NCBI GenBank assembly: GCA_963853835.1
Contig: OY970824.1
Span: 4,035,001-4,099,000, forward strand
Reading direction: 5' to 3'
Length of the DNA stretch: 64,000 bases
Source: Calendula officinalis
Lineage: Eukaryota > Streptophyta > Magnoliopsida > Asterales > Asteraceae
The position numbers and the translations under genes were made by a program. Of the stretch, positions 44,401 through 53,161 are shown one piece after another. The notes under the pieces were generated by a model that was not told the DNA's origin, did not search any database, and worked only from the letters and a program-made list of their open reading frames with translations. How positions within the stretch are numbered: position 1 is the stretch's first letter; each line of letters starts with the position of its first letter.

Positions 44401-45190
44401 ACACCCCTGCTGCCACCAAACTTTGTACCTCTTCATTGACCACCTTATTTCTTTCCGTCGCCATTCTTCTTTTGGCCTGCTTCATCGGAAGGAAGCTAGG
44501 GTTGATCATGAGCTTATGCTCAGTCACCTCCCGCGACACTCCTGTCATGTCTCCGGGTGTCCAGGCAAACACCTTTTGGTACTTTTTCAACAAAGCTTCC
44601 AGTTCGCTTCTCAGTTGTGGGGGCAAACTTCCCCCAATTCGAATGGGAGTGTCCGGGTATTCTGAATTGATCACCACCTGCACTTCCTCTTGTTCCATCC
44701 AACTGTCTTGATGTGTAATGTTGTTACATTCCAACGGAGGCATTGGCATGCTTCGGACGGTGATCACCCCTTGACCGGAAGGGAATTTAAGTAAACCATG
44801 TATCGTGGAGGCGATTGCCTGAAATTGCCACATCCCTGTTCTTCCCAAAATGGCGTTGTACCGTGAAGGAGCCTCGATGATGATGAACTCTGCCAAAATT
44901 GTTTTGCTATGGAAGCTTTCCCAATCAGCTAACACGAGGGGAAGGTGGATCTTTCCCTTAGGCCAGACAGATTGCCAGAGAATCCGACAACAGGAGATTT
45001 AGCGGGCTTTAAGAGGGCTCGAATGTCAGGAGGGAATTTTTCGAAGCAATGATTGTACATAATGTTGGCTGAACTCCCTCCATCAACATAAATTCTGCGG
45101 ACCATCGTCTTAGCTATTATACCGAAGATAACTAGCGGTTCCGTTCCGACATATCCGTCAGGAACGGGATCCCCCCTTCCGAACTCAACA
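41442..45190 (-). pseudogene. Tat element pol with two frameshifts (PR-RT-RH-aRH-IN)
   Basis: Starts directly after the gag stop in the gag frame. Protease: YVDGGSSANIM. RT: WIANPVLVKKADGSMRMCVD, then MPFGLRNAGATYQ and the catalytic VYVDDMV. RNase H, then a second RNase H (YTDGAAGVDGCGAGIV, NNEAEYEALLAGL). The integrase has an HHCC zinc region (HDGLCGSHSG, CEGCQAY), then WGIDIVGPFP, VSDNGKQF and QTEVTNRT. The frame breaks in the protease at about 44965-44980 and in RT at a run of eight A (minus strand) at 44162-44169; nine or six would restore the frame. The rest from 44120 to 41442 is open (892 codons). Given the matching LTRs, the breaks are either inherited from a defective master copy, very new, or base-calling errors. 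Confidence 0.9.
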
Positions 45191-45192
45191 AT

Positions 45193-46608
45193 TCATCCCT
45201 TCCTTTTCCCTAGGAAGGAAAGTTCCGACTCCCCTTCAATTGCGAAAATCTCCGCATTATAGGCAGCTGCGTCTTTCTTCGGTTCGACCACGTTCACCTC
45301 CGTTCTTTCTTTACCATGGGCTTCCTTCTCTCTCTTGTAACTTTCACAAGTCGCAGTGACGTGACCCATGATCTTGTGAAAATCACAATAAGCGTTCGGA
45401 TCTCTCGGGTACTTCTTTCTCACCACTTTTCCGTCAGTCCTTCGGGCTTCCGTCGCGGCGTAAACTTCTGGTTTGTACGGACCATACCTATCACCTTGCG
45501 ACCTCCCTTCCGAGATTCTAGCTTTGTAGGGTGACCTTCCGGAAAAACTTGCTTTTGCGAACCCTTTCCCCTTATCTCCTCCTTTGTATGAGTTCGATCC
45601 GTTAGTGCTTCTCTTCTCCTGAGCTTCGAAGCGTAACTTTTCGGCACTTTCTTCTTCCTGCTTTAATACTTTGTTCACCACGCTGATCATATCGTCTGCT
45701 TTATCGAAATCTTTCTTTGACAGTTCACGGAACAACTCTCCTTCTCGGAGGCCATACGTGAAGGCTGCAATGATCAGAGAGTCTTCCCGGACCGGCATCT
45801 TTCGACTTTGTTCGTTGAACCTCTTAAAGTATGATTTGTTGGATTCCCCCTCTCGCTGTCGACAAGCCATAATGGATTGGGACCGCTGTTGGTACTTCTT
45901 CTGCTGTATGAAACTATGACTGAACTGCAGAACCAAGTCTTCAAAACTAGAGATACTCCTTTGCGGGAGACTTGACAACCAGTATCTTGCGGACCCTTCC
46001 AGGGTTCCTGCGAAGTATAAACACCAAAGCCTTGGATCCATCGGGATCATTCGTACGGCCCACCGAAAGCTGGCCACGTGGTCATCGGGATCTCCGGTTC
46101 CGTCATATGATTTAACTCTGGGTCCTTTAAGACCTTGAGGTATGGGCATTTCGTTGATATCGTCCGTAAACGGAGATCGAAAGTCCCTGGAACCGGAGGA
46201 AACTCGTCGACAGGGAGTCTCTCTCTCGTTCTTTGGTGGAGGGTTTCTTCCTTCTTCTCGTCTCCCAACGGAGGTGAACTCTGTCCTACGAGTTCTCCTC
46301 GGAGGGGATGGGTCTCTGTACACCTCTTCTACTGGCTCTTCATCACTTGAGTACGTTAGACTTCTCTCGACTCCTAACGTACTTCCTGTCAGCTTTGTCT
46401 GAGATTTTTCCATCTGCCTCATTTTACGAAATTTGCAGAAGAGGTTGTATTCTTCTAATTCCTCCGGGGTAGGCTCGCTTCCTCCACTGGTAGGTGGCGG
46501 ACAGGTAGAGGTCGATACCGGCGTCAGTACCCCTTCCGTCGGCTCCCTGGGTCGAATCGGTGTCACTCGTTCACGATTTACGTCATTTTTCGGATTTTCT
46601 TGGACCAT
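45193..46608 (-). CDS. Tat element Gag (471 aa)
   Basis: Retrotransposon gag domain in the middle (RYWLSSLPQRSISSFEDLVL, KYQQRSQSIMACRQREGES, YFKRFNEQSRKMPVREDS). Basic Ser/Arg-rich C-terminal third with one zinc-knuckle-like motif (CDFHKIMGHVTATC). Begins about 15-30 bp after the primer-binding site. The stop is TGA, after GKRKG, and the protease frame continues in the same phase behind it, so Pol would need stop-codon readthrough or a splice. Confidence 0.9.
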   Translation of the reverse strand: MVQENPKNDVNRERVTPIRPREPTEGVLTPVSTSTCPPPTSGGSEPTPEELEEYNLFCKFRKMRQMEKSQTKLTGSTLGVERSLTYSSDEEPVEEVYRDPSPPRRTRRTEFTSVGRREEGRNPPPKNERETPCRRVSSGSRDFRSPFTDDINEMPIPQGLKGPRVKSYDGTGDPDDHVASFRWAVRMIPMDPRLWCLYFAGTLEGSARYWLSSLPQRSISSFEDLVLQFSHSFIQQKKYQQRSQSIMACRQREGESNKSYFKRFNEQSRKMPVREDSLIIAAFTYGLREGELFRELSKKDFDKADDMISVVNKVLKQEEESAEKLRFEAQEKRSTNGSNSYKGGDKGKGFAKASFSGRSPYKARISEGRSQGDRYGPYKPEVYAATEARRTDGKVVRKKYPRDPNAYCDFHKIMGHVTATCESYKREKEAHGKERTEVNVVEPKKDAAAYNAEIFAIEGESELSFLGKRKG

Positions 46609-46640
46609 TTTGTTCGAGAGGTCCCACGGATGGCGCCAAA

Positions 46641-47251
46641 TGTTGATTCAAGAATCTCCCGAACGGTTGGAGGGACGTCTACCGCTCTATGGATCCTGCA
46701 ATCAACGAGATAAACCTAAGTCAGATGCTCCCCGGGAGGTTTCCCGTGAGAACACTCCGACGATCAAGTTAGTGATTGGTATATATATGTAAGTATGACG
46801 TGAGGTCGTGATCGGTACGTATAATATTGATCGTTAGTAATGAGTAAGGTAAGCAATAAATGTACCGGATGGTCGTGTCGTATCTCAAGCACCAGAGGGT
46901 CGCATTTATAGCTGGTCATCTTTAGGCGGGAAAAGGAAGCGACCTGCTTCGGACCGGTCACACTCGAGTTCTGTGGATATTAGGTCGTTGCAGGAGGCTT
47001 TGGACCGGAGGGTAAAACCTTACCCTCGCGCCGGAGCCGCCCTAGGGACTTGGTCGCATTTAATGCGATTGTACTTAGCGAAGCCTCCTTTCCGTAATTC
47101 CCGTATGTCGGTTGGATCGCGATTCTTGGGATCATCAACATTTCTGCGTCCGCGCAAACCTTTCGTTCAGGAAGGATCTGTTCAGACCTTTCATTCCGGA
47201 AAGTCTCGTTCATCCGTTTGGTCAGGAAGGTATATGCGGTATACCTCATTA
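46641..47251 (-). repeat. Tat element 5' LTR
   Basis: 611 bp partner of 37498-38108. The primer-binding site TGGCGCCATCCGTGGGA adjoins it on the minus strand at 46624-46640. Confidence 0.93.
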
Positions 47252-47256
47252 ATGTG

Positions 47257-48009
47257 TAAAAGTAAAAAGATTCAATAAAAAGCGATATAATTTTTATTTG
47301 TTTCATGTTAACTTATTAAAGAATTTAGCAGATGGTCTTTTCTTGGGAATTGACCTGAAATTACTTGGAAACAATCAACAGCAAGTAATATTCGAAGAAT
47401 GTCTTTAATTTCCGGTTTCTACAGATCGATGTATTAATTAAAGGAATTACCTAATTGTGTATTCTAGCTGATTCCACAAGGGAAGTTCCCTTCTCTTTGT
47501 ATATGCACAATTAATCTATTGGCTATCATAAAAGTGGTCTGGGTGGGAGGTTGGTGAAAGAAATACACCATGTATTTTATGAGTACCTATTCTTCATTCA
47601 TTTAACCTAGCCAGTAATTGGTGGATAAACCTTGTCATGCGACCCGACTTCAAATTGCAATGAAACCAAACGGAAACTAAATTATATAAACCAGCACGGA
47701 AAACATAGATTTTAATAACATTAGAGGTCAATCAATTCTCCAGTTGAGTTACTTCCTAGAGGTAAGTCACCAAATCGATTATCTTTCAAAAACGGCGAGG
47801 CCGGGTAGAGAAAGAGAGTGTTAGACCCAAACCGTTGTATAGAATTTTGATGATAATAATCCTTAAAAACATGATATTGTATAGAGTTTTGATGATAATA
47901 ATGTTGTATAGAATTTTGATGATAACAATCCTCAAAAACATGATGTTGTATATAGCTTTGATGATAATAATCTTTCGTGAGAACGTACACTTTTAATAAG
48001 TAACACATT
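47257..48009. other. Spacer with short tandem repeat
   Basis: AT-rich sequence without a gene. At about 47823-47985 a unit of 27-42 bp (TTGTATAGAATTTTGATGATAATAAT, some copies with a CCTCAAAAACATGATG tail) is repeated four times. The minus-strand ORF at 47721-48008 with YHQNSIQ repeats is a product of this. Confidence 0.6.
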
Positions 48010-48420
48010 AACTACTACGATTAAAGGCTTTTTGTAACACCAAAATTCATTACATAAATGCCAAAATTCGTTATAATAGGTCTATCGTAACACCAATATA
48101 TCCATTATATTCGCTGCCATTACAATAGGTCTATTGTAACGTTTTCGTAACGGTAGCAAGGCTTTTGTAACGCCTTTGTAACACTATTCTGTCCACTCAA
48201 TGTGTTGTTACAATAGGTTATTTTGCCGTTACAATAGGTCTATTGTAACGCCTATGGCAAATGTAACACCAATTTGTCTATTGTAACGCCAAATGCAAGT
48301 GTAACACCACAGTGGCTATTGTAACGCCAAATGCAAGTGTAACACTAGCCTGCCTATTGTAACGCCATTGGAAAATGTAACACTCATTTCCTTATCAACC
48401 TACTGTGACGCCTATATATA
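48010..48420. mobile_element. CACTA-like element end with subterminal repeats
   Basis: Begins AACTACTACGATTAAAGGC, one base off a CACTA-type terminus, and is followed by some ten copies of TATTGTAACGCC and TGTAACACC in both orientations, for example the near-palindrome GTTACAATAGGTCTATTGTAAC. Dense short subterminal repeats are typical of CACTA (En/Spm) elements. The other end and target duplication were not found. Confidence 0.5.
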
Positions 48421-48782
48421 TATATATAATATATAATATTAAATAATATAATAAAGATCTTCATAAACATATTAATTTCGAAATAAGATTTGGTATTAAA
48501 ATCAAATTCTTTACAATACGATATCCTCTATAATAATTCTTTACAATAATAAGTCCACAGATGATTTGAATTTAACAGGGCAGTCTTCCATGAAAAACAA
48601 TGAATTTCACAGTGTCCAACTTCATGATCCTACAATCAGCTCAGATAATCGGCCATAAAGCTGCTGCAAGACAAATACAAGACCTTTTTAATTGGATTTA
48701 AAAAATAAATTCATAAATATATATTGAAGAAATTCTAGTTAGCCAAAGAAATTAAAAACTTGACCACATTTAATTGAGTTTT
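48421..48782. other. AT-rich spacer
   Basis: No gene. A TATATATATATATAATATATAATATT run begins it. The rest is unremarkable. Confidence 0.4.
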
Positions 48783-49520
48783 CACTACTACAATAAAGGC
48801 CCTTTTATACATTAATATCGTAATAGTATAATTAATATAATAATAGTATTAATTAATATATTAATAAATTTAGTTAATATATTATATTATATTATATTTA
48901 TATATAATAGTAATATATATAATTTAAATATAATAATAGATAATTTAAATATATTTAAATATAATAATATATATAATTCAAATTTAATAATATGTATTAT
49001 TGTCTAATAATATAATAATATTAATTAATATAATAATATTATATATTAATATAATAATAATGTTAATTAATATATAATAATAATATTAATTAATAAAATA
49101 ATAATATTAATTAATATAATAATATTATATATTAACATAATAATAAAATATATTAATATAATAATATTAATTAATATATAATAATAATAATATTAATTAA
49201 TATAATAATAATAATAATAACTAATATAATAATAAAATATATTAATATAATAATATTAATTAATATAATAATATTAATATTAATAAAATATATTAATAAT
49301 AAAATATATTAATATATATTAATATATTAATATATAGTAATATAATAATATATATTAATATATAATAATATAATAATAAAATATATTAATATTAATAAAA
49401 TATATTAATATATTAATATATATTAATATATAATAATATAATAATATAATATATTAATATATAGGTAATAATTATATATATTAATATAATAATATAATAA
49501 TATAATAATAATATTAATTA
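48783..49520. repeat. Long A/T-only block preceded by a CACTA terminus
   Basis: It starts with CACTACTACAATAAAGGCCC, a good CACTA-type terminus. From about 48810 to 49520 the sequence is almost purely A and T, made of TAATATTAATTAATATAATA words. There is no G or C for long stretches, so any second terminus is hidden or absent. Confidence 0.75.
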
Positions 49521-49980
49521 AGTTTGTAGATTTTTTTTTTAAGTTTAGAAGACCCAAGAAGCTAATGTTCAAGTCTTCCTGGGGAAGACCTTAGGCAGAC
49601 AATATAAGGTCTGCGGGCTTCTGAAAAACAAACATCTGCGCAAGCCTTTTTCTGCGTGTGGTCTGCGCCGCGAAGACAAAAGACCGACCTTTTATAAAAA
49701 AACAAACAGCACCTAATACAATCAATGGACCTAAGTTCTTAAAAACTCATTATTAATAACAACTGCTTAAAGATACTTTATTAATAATCAGAAACTTAGT
49801 TTGAACAATACAATAATTTAAGCATCTAATTTTATTTAATGATAAAAATGTGAAAGAACTAGCATAGTTATTCGATTCAAAGAACTTTACAAGTTACATA
49901 TACAATACCAAAAAGGTCAAGCAAAAAAAAGAAGGAAATAAAGTCGGTTGGGTGAGACGAAGAAATCGTTGGAACGGGCC
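49521..49980. other. Spacer with GTCTTC/GTCTGC repeat
   Basis: At about 49540-49700 there are repeated AGTCTTCC, GAAGACC, GTCTGCG and CTGCGC words in both orientations, again like a CACTA subterminal region. The rest, up to the TSJT1 stop, is probable 3' UTR. Confidence 0.45.
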
Positions 49981-51149
49981 TTAGTTTGATGCCCCTTGGC
50001 CCCAAGTAGCCCAATTAGCTTCACTTCCAACCCTAGGCATAGATTGTGTCTTAGAATATATGTCAACTTTAAATGTGGCCCCACACATTGTTCCTTCACT
50101 ATCAACCCTTGAAATTGCCTTCATTTTGTTCTTTGGATGCTCAAAGCTCATCAACCCTCCTTCTGTGTGATACATGCATCCTAAACAAAACAAAACAAAC
50201 AACAACATGTACAATTAGCTAGTACTAATTAATTCATAACATAAACTGTAGATTAATTACCATATTACCCACAATTAATAAATGCAATTTCTTTCTAAAA
50301 AGACTATTTAAAATCCTTAGTTAATTACCGGTTGGGAAGGGAGCAAATGACTTGGAGCAGGAAGACTTAATGACCTCCAAGTTATCAGAAATTACCACAG
50401 ACCCATCAGCTGAAATACCCCAGAAAAGCTTAACTTCTCCATCAGCACCCTATATTAACAAAAAGTCATAAAAATTTATTAATGATATATCAGTTGTAGG
50501 TAATATAGTACCCAACAAGAATGCAAATAGTAGTGAACTTACAAGTGAGACAAAGACGGTTTTAGCCTTGAGATCGTAGAGTATAAACCCATAACTGCCA
50601 TCAAGCTCCTTCAGAACAGAATGGGCCGGATACGGGCCACGGTCCCTGAGTGTCTTGTAAGCTTGGATCACAAACATGGGCTCATTAGCTAACTTTGTTA
50701 GCCCATATTGCTTGTTTAGGGCACACAAGTTGTTTAAACCCCCTAAAAATATGCAATAGATGTCATCCATGCTACAAAACAACCTACGACCAAACACATT
50801 TTATCACAATAAGGTATAAAAATTAAAGAGATGTATTTTTTAGAAAAGTACATATGTTATAGCAAAATATACACCATATTAAATCAATAAATATGGTGTT
50901 TATGTGATTTATGTGGTGTTAAAAATGAAATCACCTCCCATTTCTTTACCTTTGTTGGGGCAATGTGGTATGGGAAGAAGGATCAAAAGCCAAAGAAACA
51001 TCATTTCCAAACGAAAAGGAGAAAGCATTGGCATTGGAATTCAGAAAATGCTTCAAAGGATCTTGATCTTGATGTCGATCGTGTTTTTGGTGTGGGCTAT
51101 TGAGTTCTTTTGGTGGACTCACTATGCCTTTCTTGAAAATACCCAACAT
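49981..51149 (-). CDS. TSJT1-like (DUF3700) class II glutamine amidotransferase family protein
   Basis: Four exons: 51149-50950, 50783-50543, 50449-50329 and 50180-49981, giving 253 residues, the usual length for stem-specific protein TSJT1 or aluminium-induced-protein-like proteins. Start chosen at MLGIFKKG, the family start; an upstream in-frame ATG exists. Seen: FKKGIVSPPKELNSP, SMDDIYCIFLGGLNNL, RDRGPYPAHSVLKELDGSYG, FILYDLKAKTVFVS, WGISADGSVVISD and CGATFKVDIYSKTQSMPRVG. The fold is the glutamine amidotransferase type II fold, but these proteins do not start with the catalytic Cys-2, so enzymatic activity is doubtful. Members respond to stress, hormones or sugar. All junctions are GT-AG and in phase, so the gene looks intact. 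Confidence 0.93.
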
Positions 51150-51249
51150 TTTTCTTGAAACTAAACACACAAAACAGATTTGGATTATACGAATTTGCAG
51201 AGAGAAATGAACGTATTGTGGATGTTGTGGAGTTGGTATGTGTAAAGGG

Positions 51250-51260
51250 TATTTATAGTC
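51250..51260 (-). promoter_or_regulatory. TATA box of the TSJT1-like gene
   Basis: On the minus strand GACTATAAATACCC lies about 100 bp before the ATG at 51149. Confidence 0.6.
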
Positions 51261-51264
51261 TTAT

Positions 51265-52124
51265 TTTGTAGGATGGTGGGGTGGGTTGAAGATGATGTGG
51301 CCGTATTATCTATCCATAACAAAATAATGGATAAACTTACGATGTGAGAGATGGTGCTTCCTAATTAGGGCCTTAGGGGCCTACAACTGTGTTGACTATT
51401 TCTTTTGGAAATAAGAATCGTATCTAATAAAAAATTAAAAAATCTTTTTAAATAGAAAACTTACGCAGTTTTGTGTATGACAATTGTATGAGAAATGATA
51501 TTTGTATCTATCATTTGTGTCTATCTATTTTTAAAAGTAGTAAGTTTTTAGAATATTCCTAACAAGACTCATATTTTAAATATCTAATATAAAATAGTTG
51601 ATATAATCATAAATGTACACGTAATTCTATTGATTTTCTAGAAACATTTAAAATAGTAGGTATGAATGCCAATATTATCGATGAAATATATAAGATTCTA
51701 GTCGAACAATTTAGACTATCTAATATCATTGTTAGTTTATTTAATATCAAAGGAAACATATCTATTAATAAATTAATTTTTATTTCAGAATCCTAATAAA
51801 GTTACTCGATGAGATAACATAATAAGATTTCAACAAATATTATTATTAATTTTATATTATATATATTACACTCCAAATGTAGGGCTAGCTTATCAATTGA
51901 TACAAACTCAAATTGTAAGGCTAGTTCATTTCATAATATACCCGTATCATGTAATGAACAATGTGTAAAAAAATTAGCTAAAAAAAGAGAATATCTAAAT
52001 TTATAAACAGCCATCCAATTTATACTTAACTTAATTTAGAATAGTAACAACATTTATTTAGAAGAGTAGTTATCCATACAAAAAATAGTACGCATACTTT
52101 GTCAACAGGGGACACTTATTGATG
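51265..52124. other. AT-rich spacer, TSJT1 upstream region
   Basis: Nothing recognisable beyond the promoter. No MITE termini or ORFs. Confidence 0.4.
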
Positions 52125-52190
52125 GGCGAACGACGGGGATTGAACCCGCGCGTGGTGGATTCACAATCCACTGCCTTGATCCACTTGGCC
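52125..52190 (-). pseudogene. Nuclear copy of organellar trnH-GUG, 5' end lost
   Basis: The minus strand reads a tRNA-His of chloroplast type: D-arm GCCAAGTGGATCAAGGC, anticodon arm TGGATTGTGAATCCA with anticodon GTG, T-arm GCGCGGGTTCAATCCCC, and 3' acceptor strand GTCGTTCGCC. The 5' acceptor strand is replaced by unrelated sequence (GGTTCCAG), so it cannot pair. It could be plastid DNA in the nucleus, or mitochondrial DNA carrying a plastid-like trnH. Flanks show no further organelle sequence that I can recognise. Confidence 0.85.
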
Positions 52191-52264
52191 TGGAACCTTT
52201 AACTGGTCCTCACGTGCAGCTGACTATGATCCAACTCAATATGTTCATCCTCATCTCTTATATA

Positions 52265-52576
52265 CTTCCTCCGTATCAAAATAAGTTACACACTTTCTAT
52301 TTTGGGGTTATCAAAATAAGTGACACACTTTGAAAACTTTCCTTATTTGGTAAAAATAGTGGGACCCATACCCACTAACTATCCACTTTAATAAAGTAAA
52401 ATTATCCTTATACCCTTACTTTTACTTTTAAAACTCATTTATCTCACTTTATTCAAGAAAAGTGGGACCCATTCTCCACTAACTATGTACTTTAATCTAT
52501 TTTAACCCCTATTTTAATCTTTTACCTTAAAAAACGTGTAAGCCAATTTGTGTCACTTATTTTGATACGGAGGAAG
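52265..52576. mobile_element. Stowaway-like MITE, 312 bp
   Basis: Ends CTTCCTCCGTATCAAAATAA and TTATTTTGATACGGAGGAAG are perfect inverted repeats, with TA on both sides. They are close to the ends of the elements at 9260-10268 and 15422-15738. Confidence 0.93.
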
Positions 52577-52578
52577 TA

Positions 52579-53161
52579 ATTTTATTCTCAAGTACGTTAA
52601 TTAGACGTTGTTACTTTGTCCTTTTCTTTCCTATTTTTTTCCAATTTATACGAAAAGGATACAATATGTCTTTTGCCTACACGTGGACGCCTTCATTATT
52701 TCCCAAATTATTTCAGACAAATAAAAGTTCATTATACCTTTGTAACAAAAATTGAAAAATTATATTTAAGAATGATAATAATATTAACGTATTAGACTAT
52801 GCATAATGATGAGCAAAGTTTTGTTAGTATCACATTAGAATATTCTTAACCATTGCTGTTAGAGTATCTTTTAGCATTTCCCTTGAGTAAATAGTTAATT
52901 AATTGTTGCAACCTAAAAGTAGATGGACTAAACTATAATGGTGGAAAATACAAGGACTCAATTGTCTATTGAGGATAATTAAGATATTATCTAGTTAAAT
53001 TTCTCCAATTTTCTGCCATTTAAGGTACAAAAAAGATGTCAAAAGTCATTTTGCAGAAACATTTTGTAGGTAGGTAGGTAGTTGGTTCCGTTAAATTGGT
53101 TGACAAAACGGATACATATTCTTATATGTATGCATAATACAAACTCACTAAACTGTTGGTG
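52579..53161. other. Spacer, 3' flank of the cysteine-rich gene
   Basis: AT-rich, no ORF or repeat that I recognise. The part nearest 53161 is probable 3' UTR. Confidence 0.4.

Larger units (their letters stand above)
37498..47251 (-). mobile_element. Young Tat-type Ty3/gypsy element, 9754 bp
   Basis: Two 611-bp LTRs (37498-38108 and 46641-47251) with no difference that I noticed are flanked by the duplication ATGTG (37493-37497 and 47252-47256). Minus-strand order: 5' LTR, primer-binding site TTTGGCGCCATCCGTGGGA at about 46622-46640, gag, protease, RT, RNase H, a second (archaeal-type) RNase H, integrase, then a 3' region of about 3 kb that carries an accessory gene in the opposite direction, polypurine tract TTAGGGGACT and 3' LTR. 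The double RNase H and long 3' region mark the Tat lineage. Read on the minus strand the LTRs start TAATGAGG and end AATCAACA. Confidence 0.94.

Noticed and set aside
52125..52190. Functional nuclear tRNA-His gene
   Set aside because: The 5' acceptor strand cannot pair with the 3' strand, and the sequence is of organelle type.
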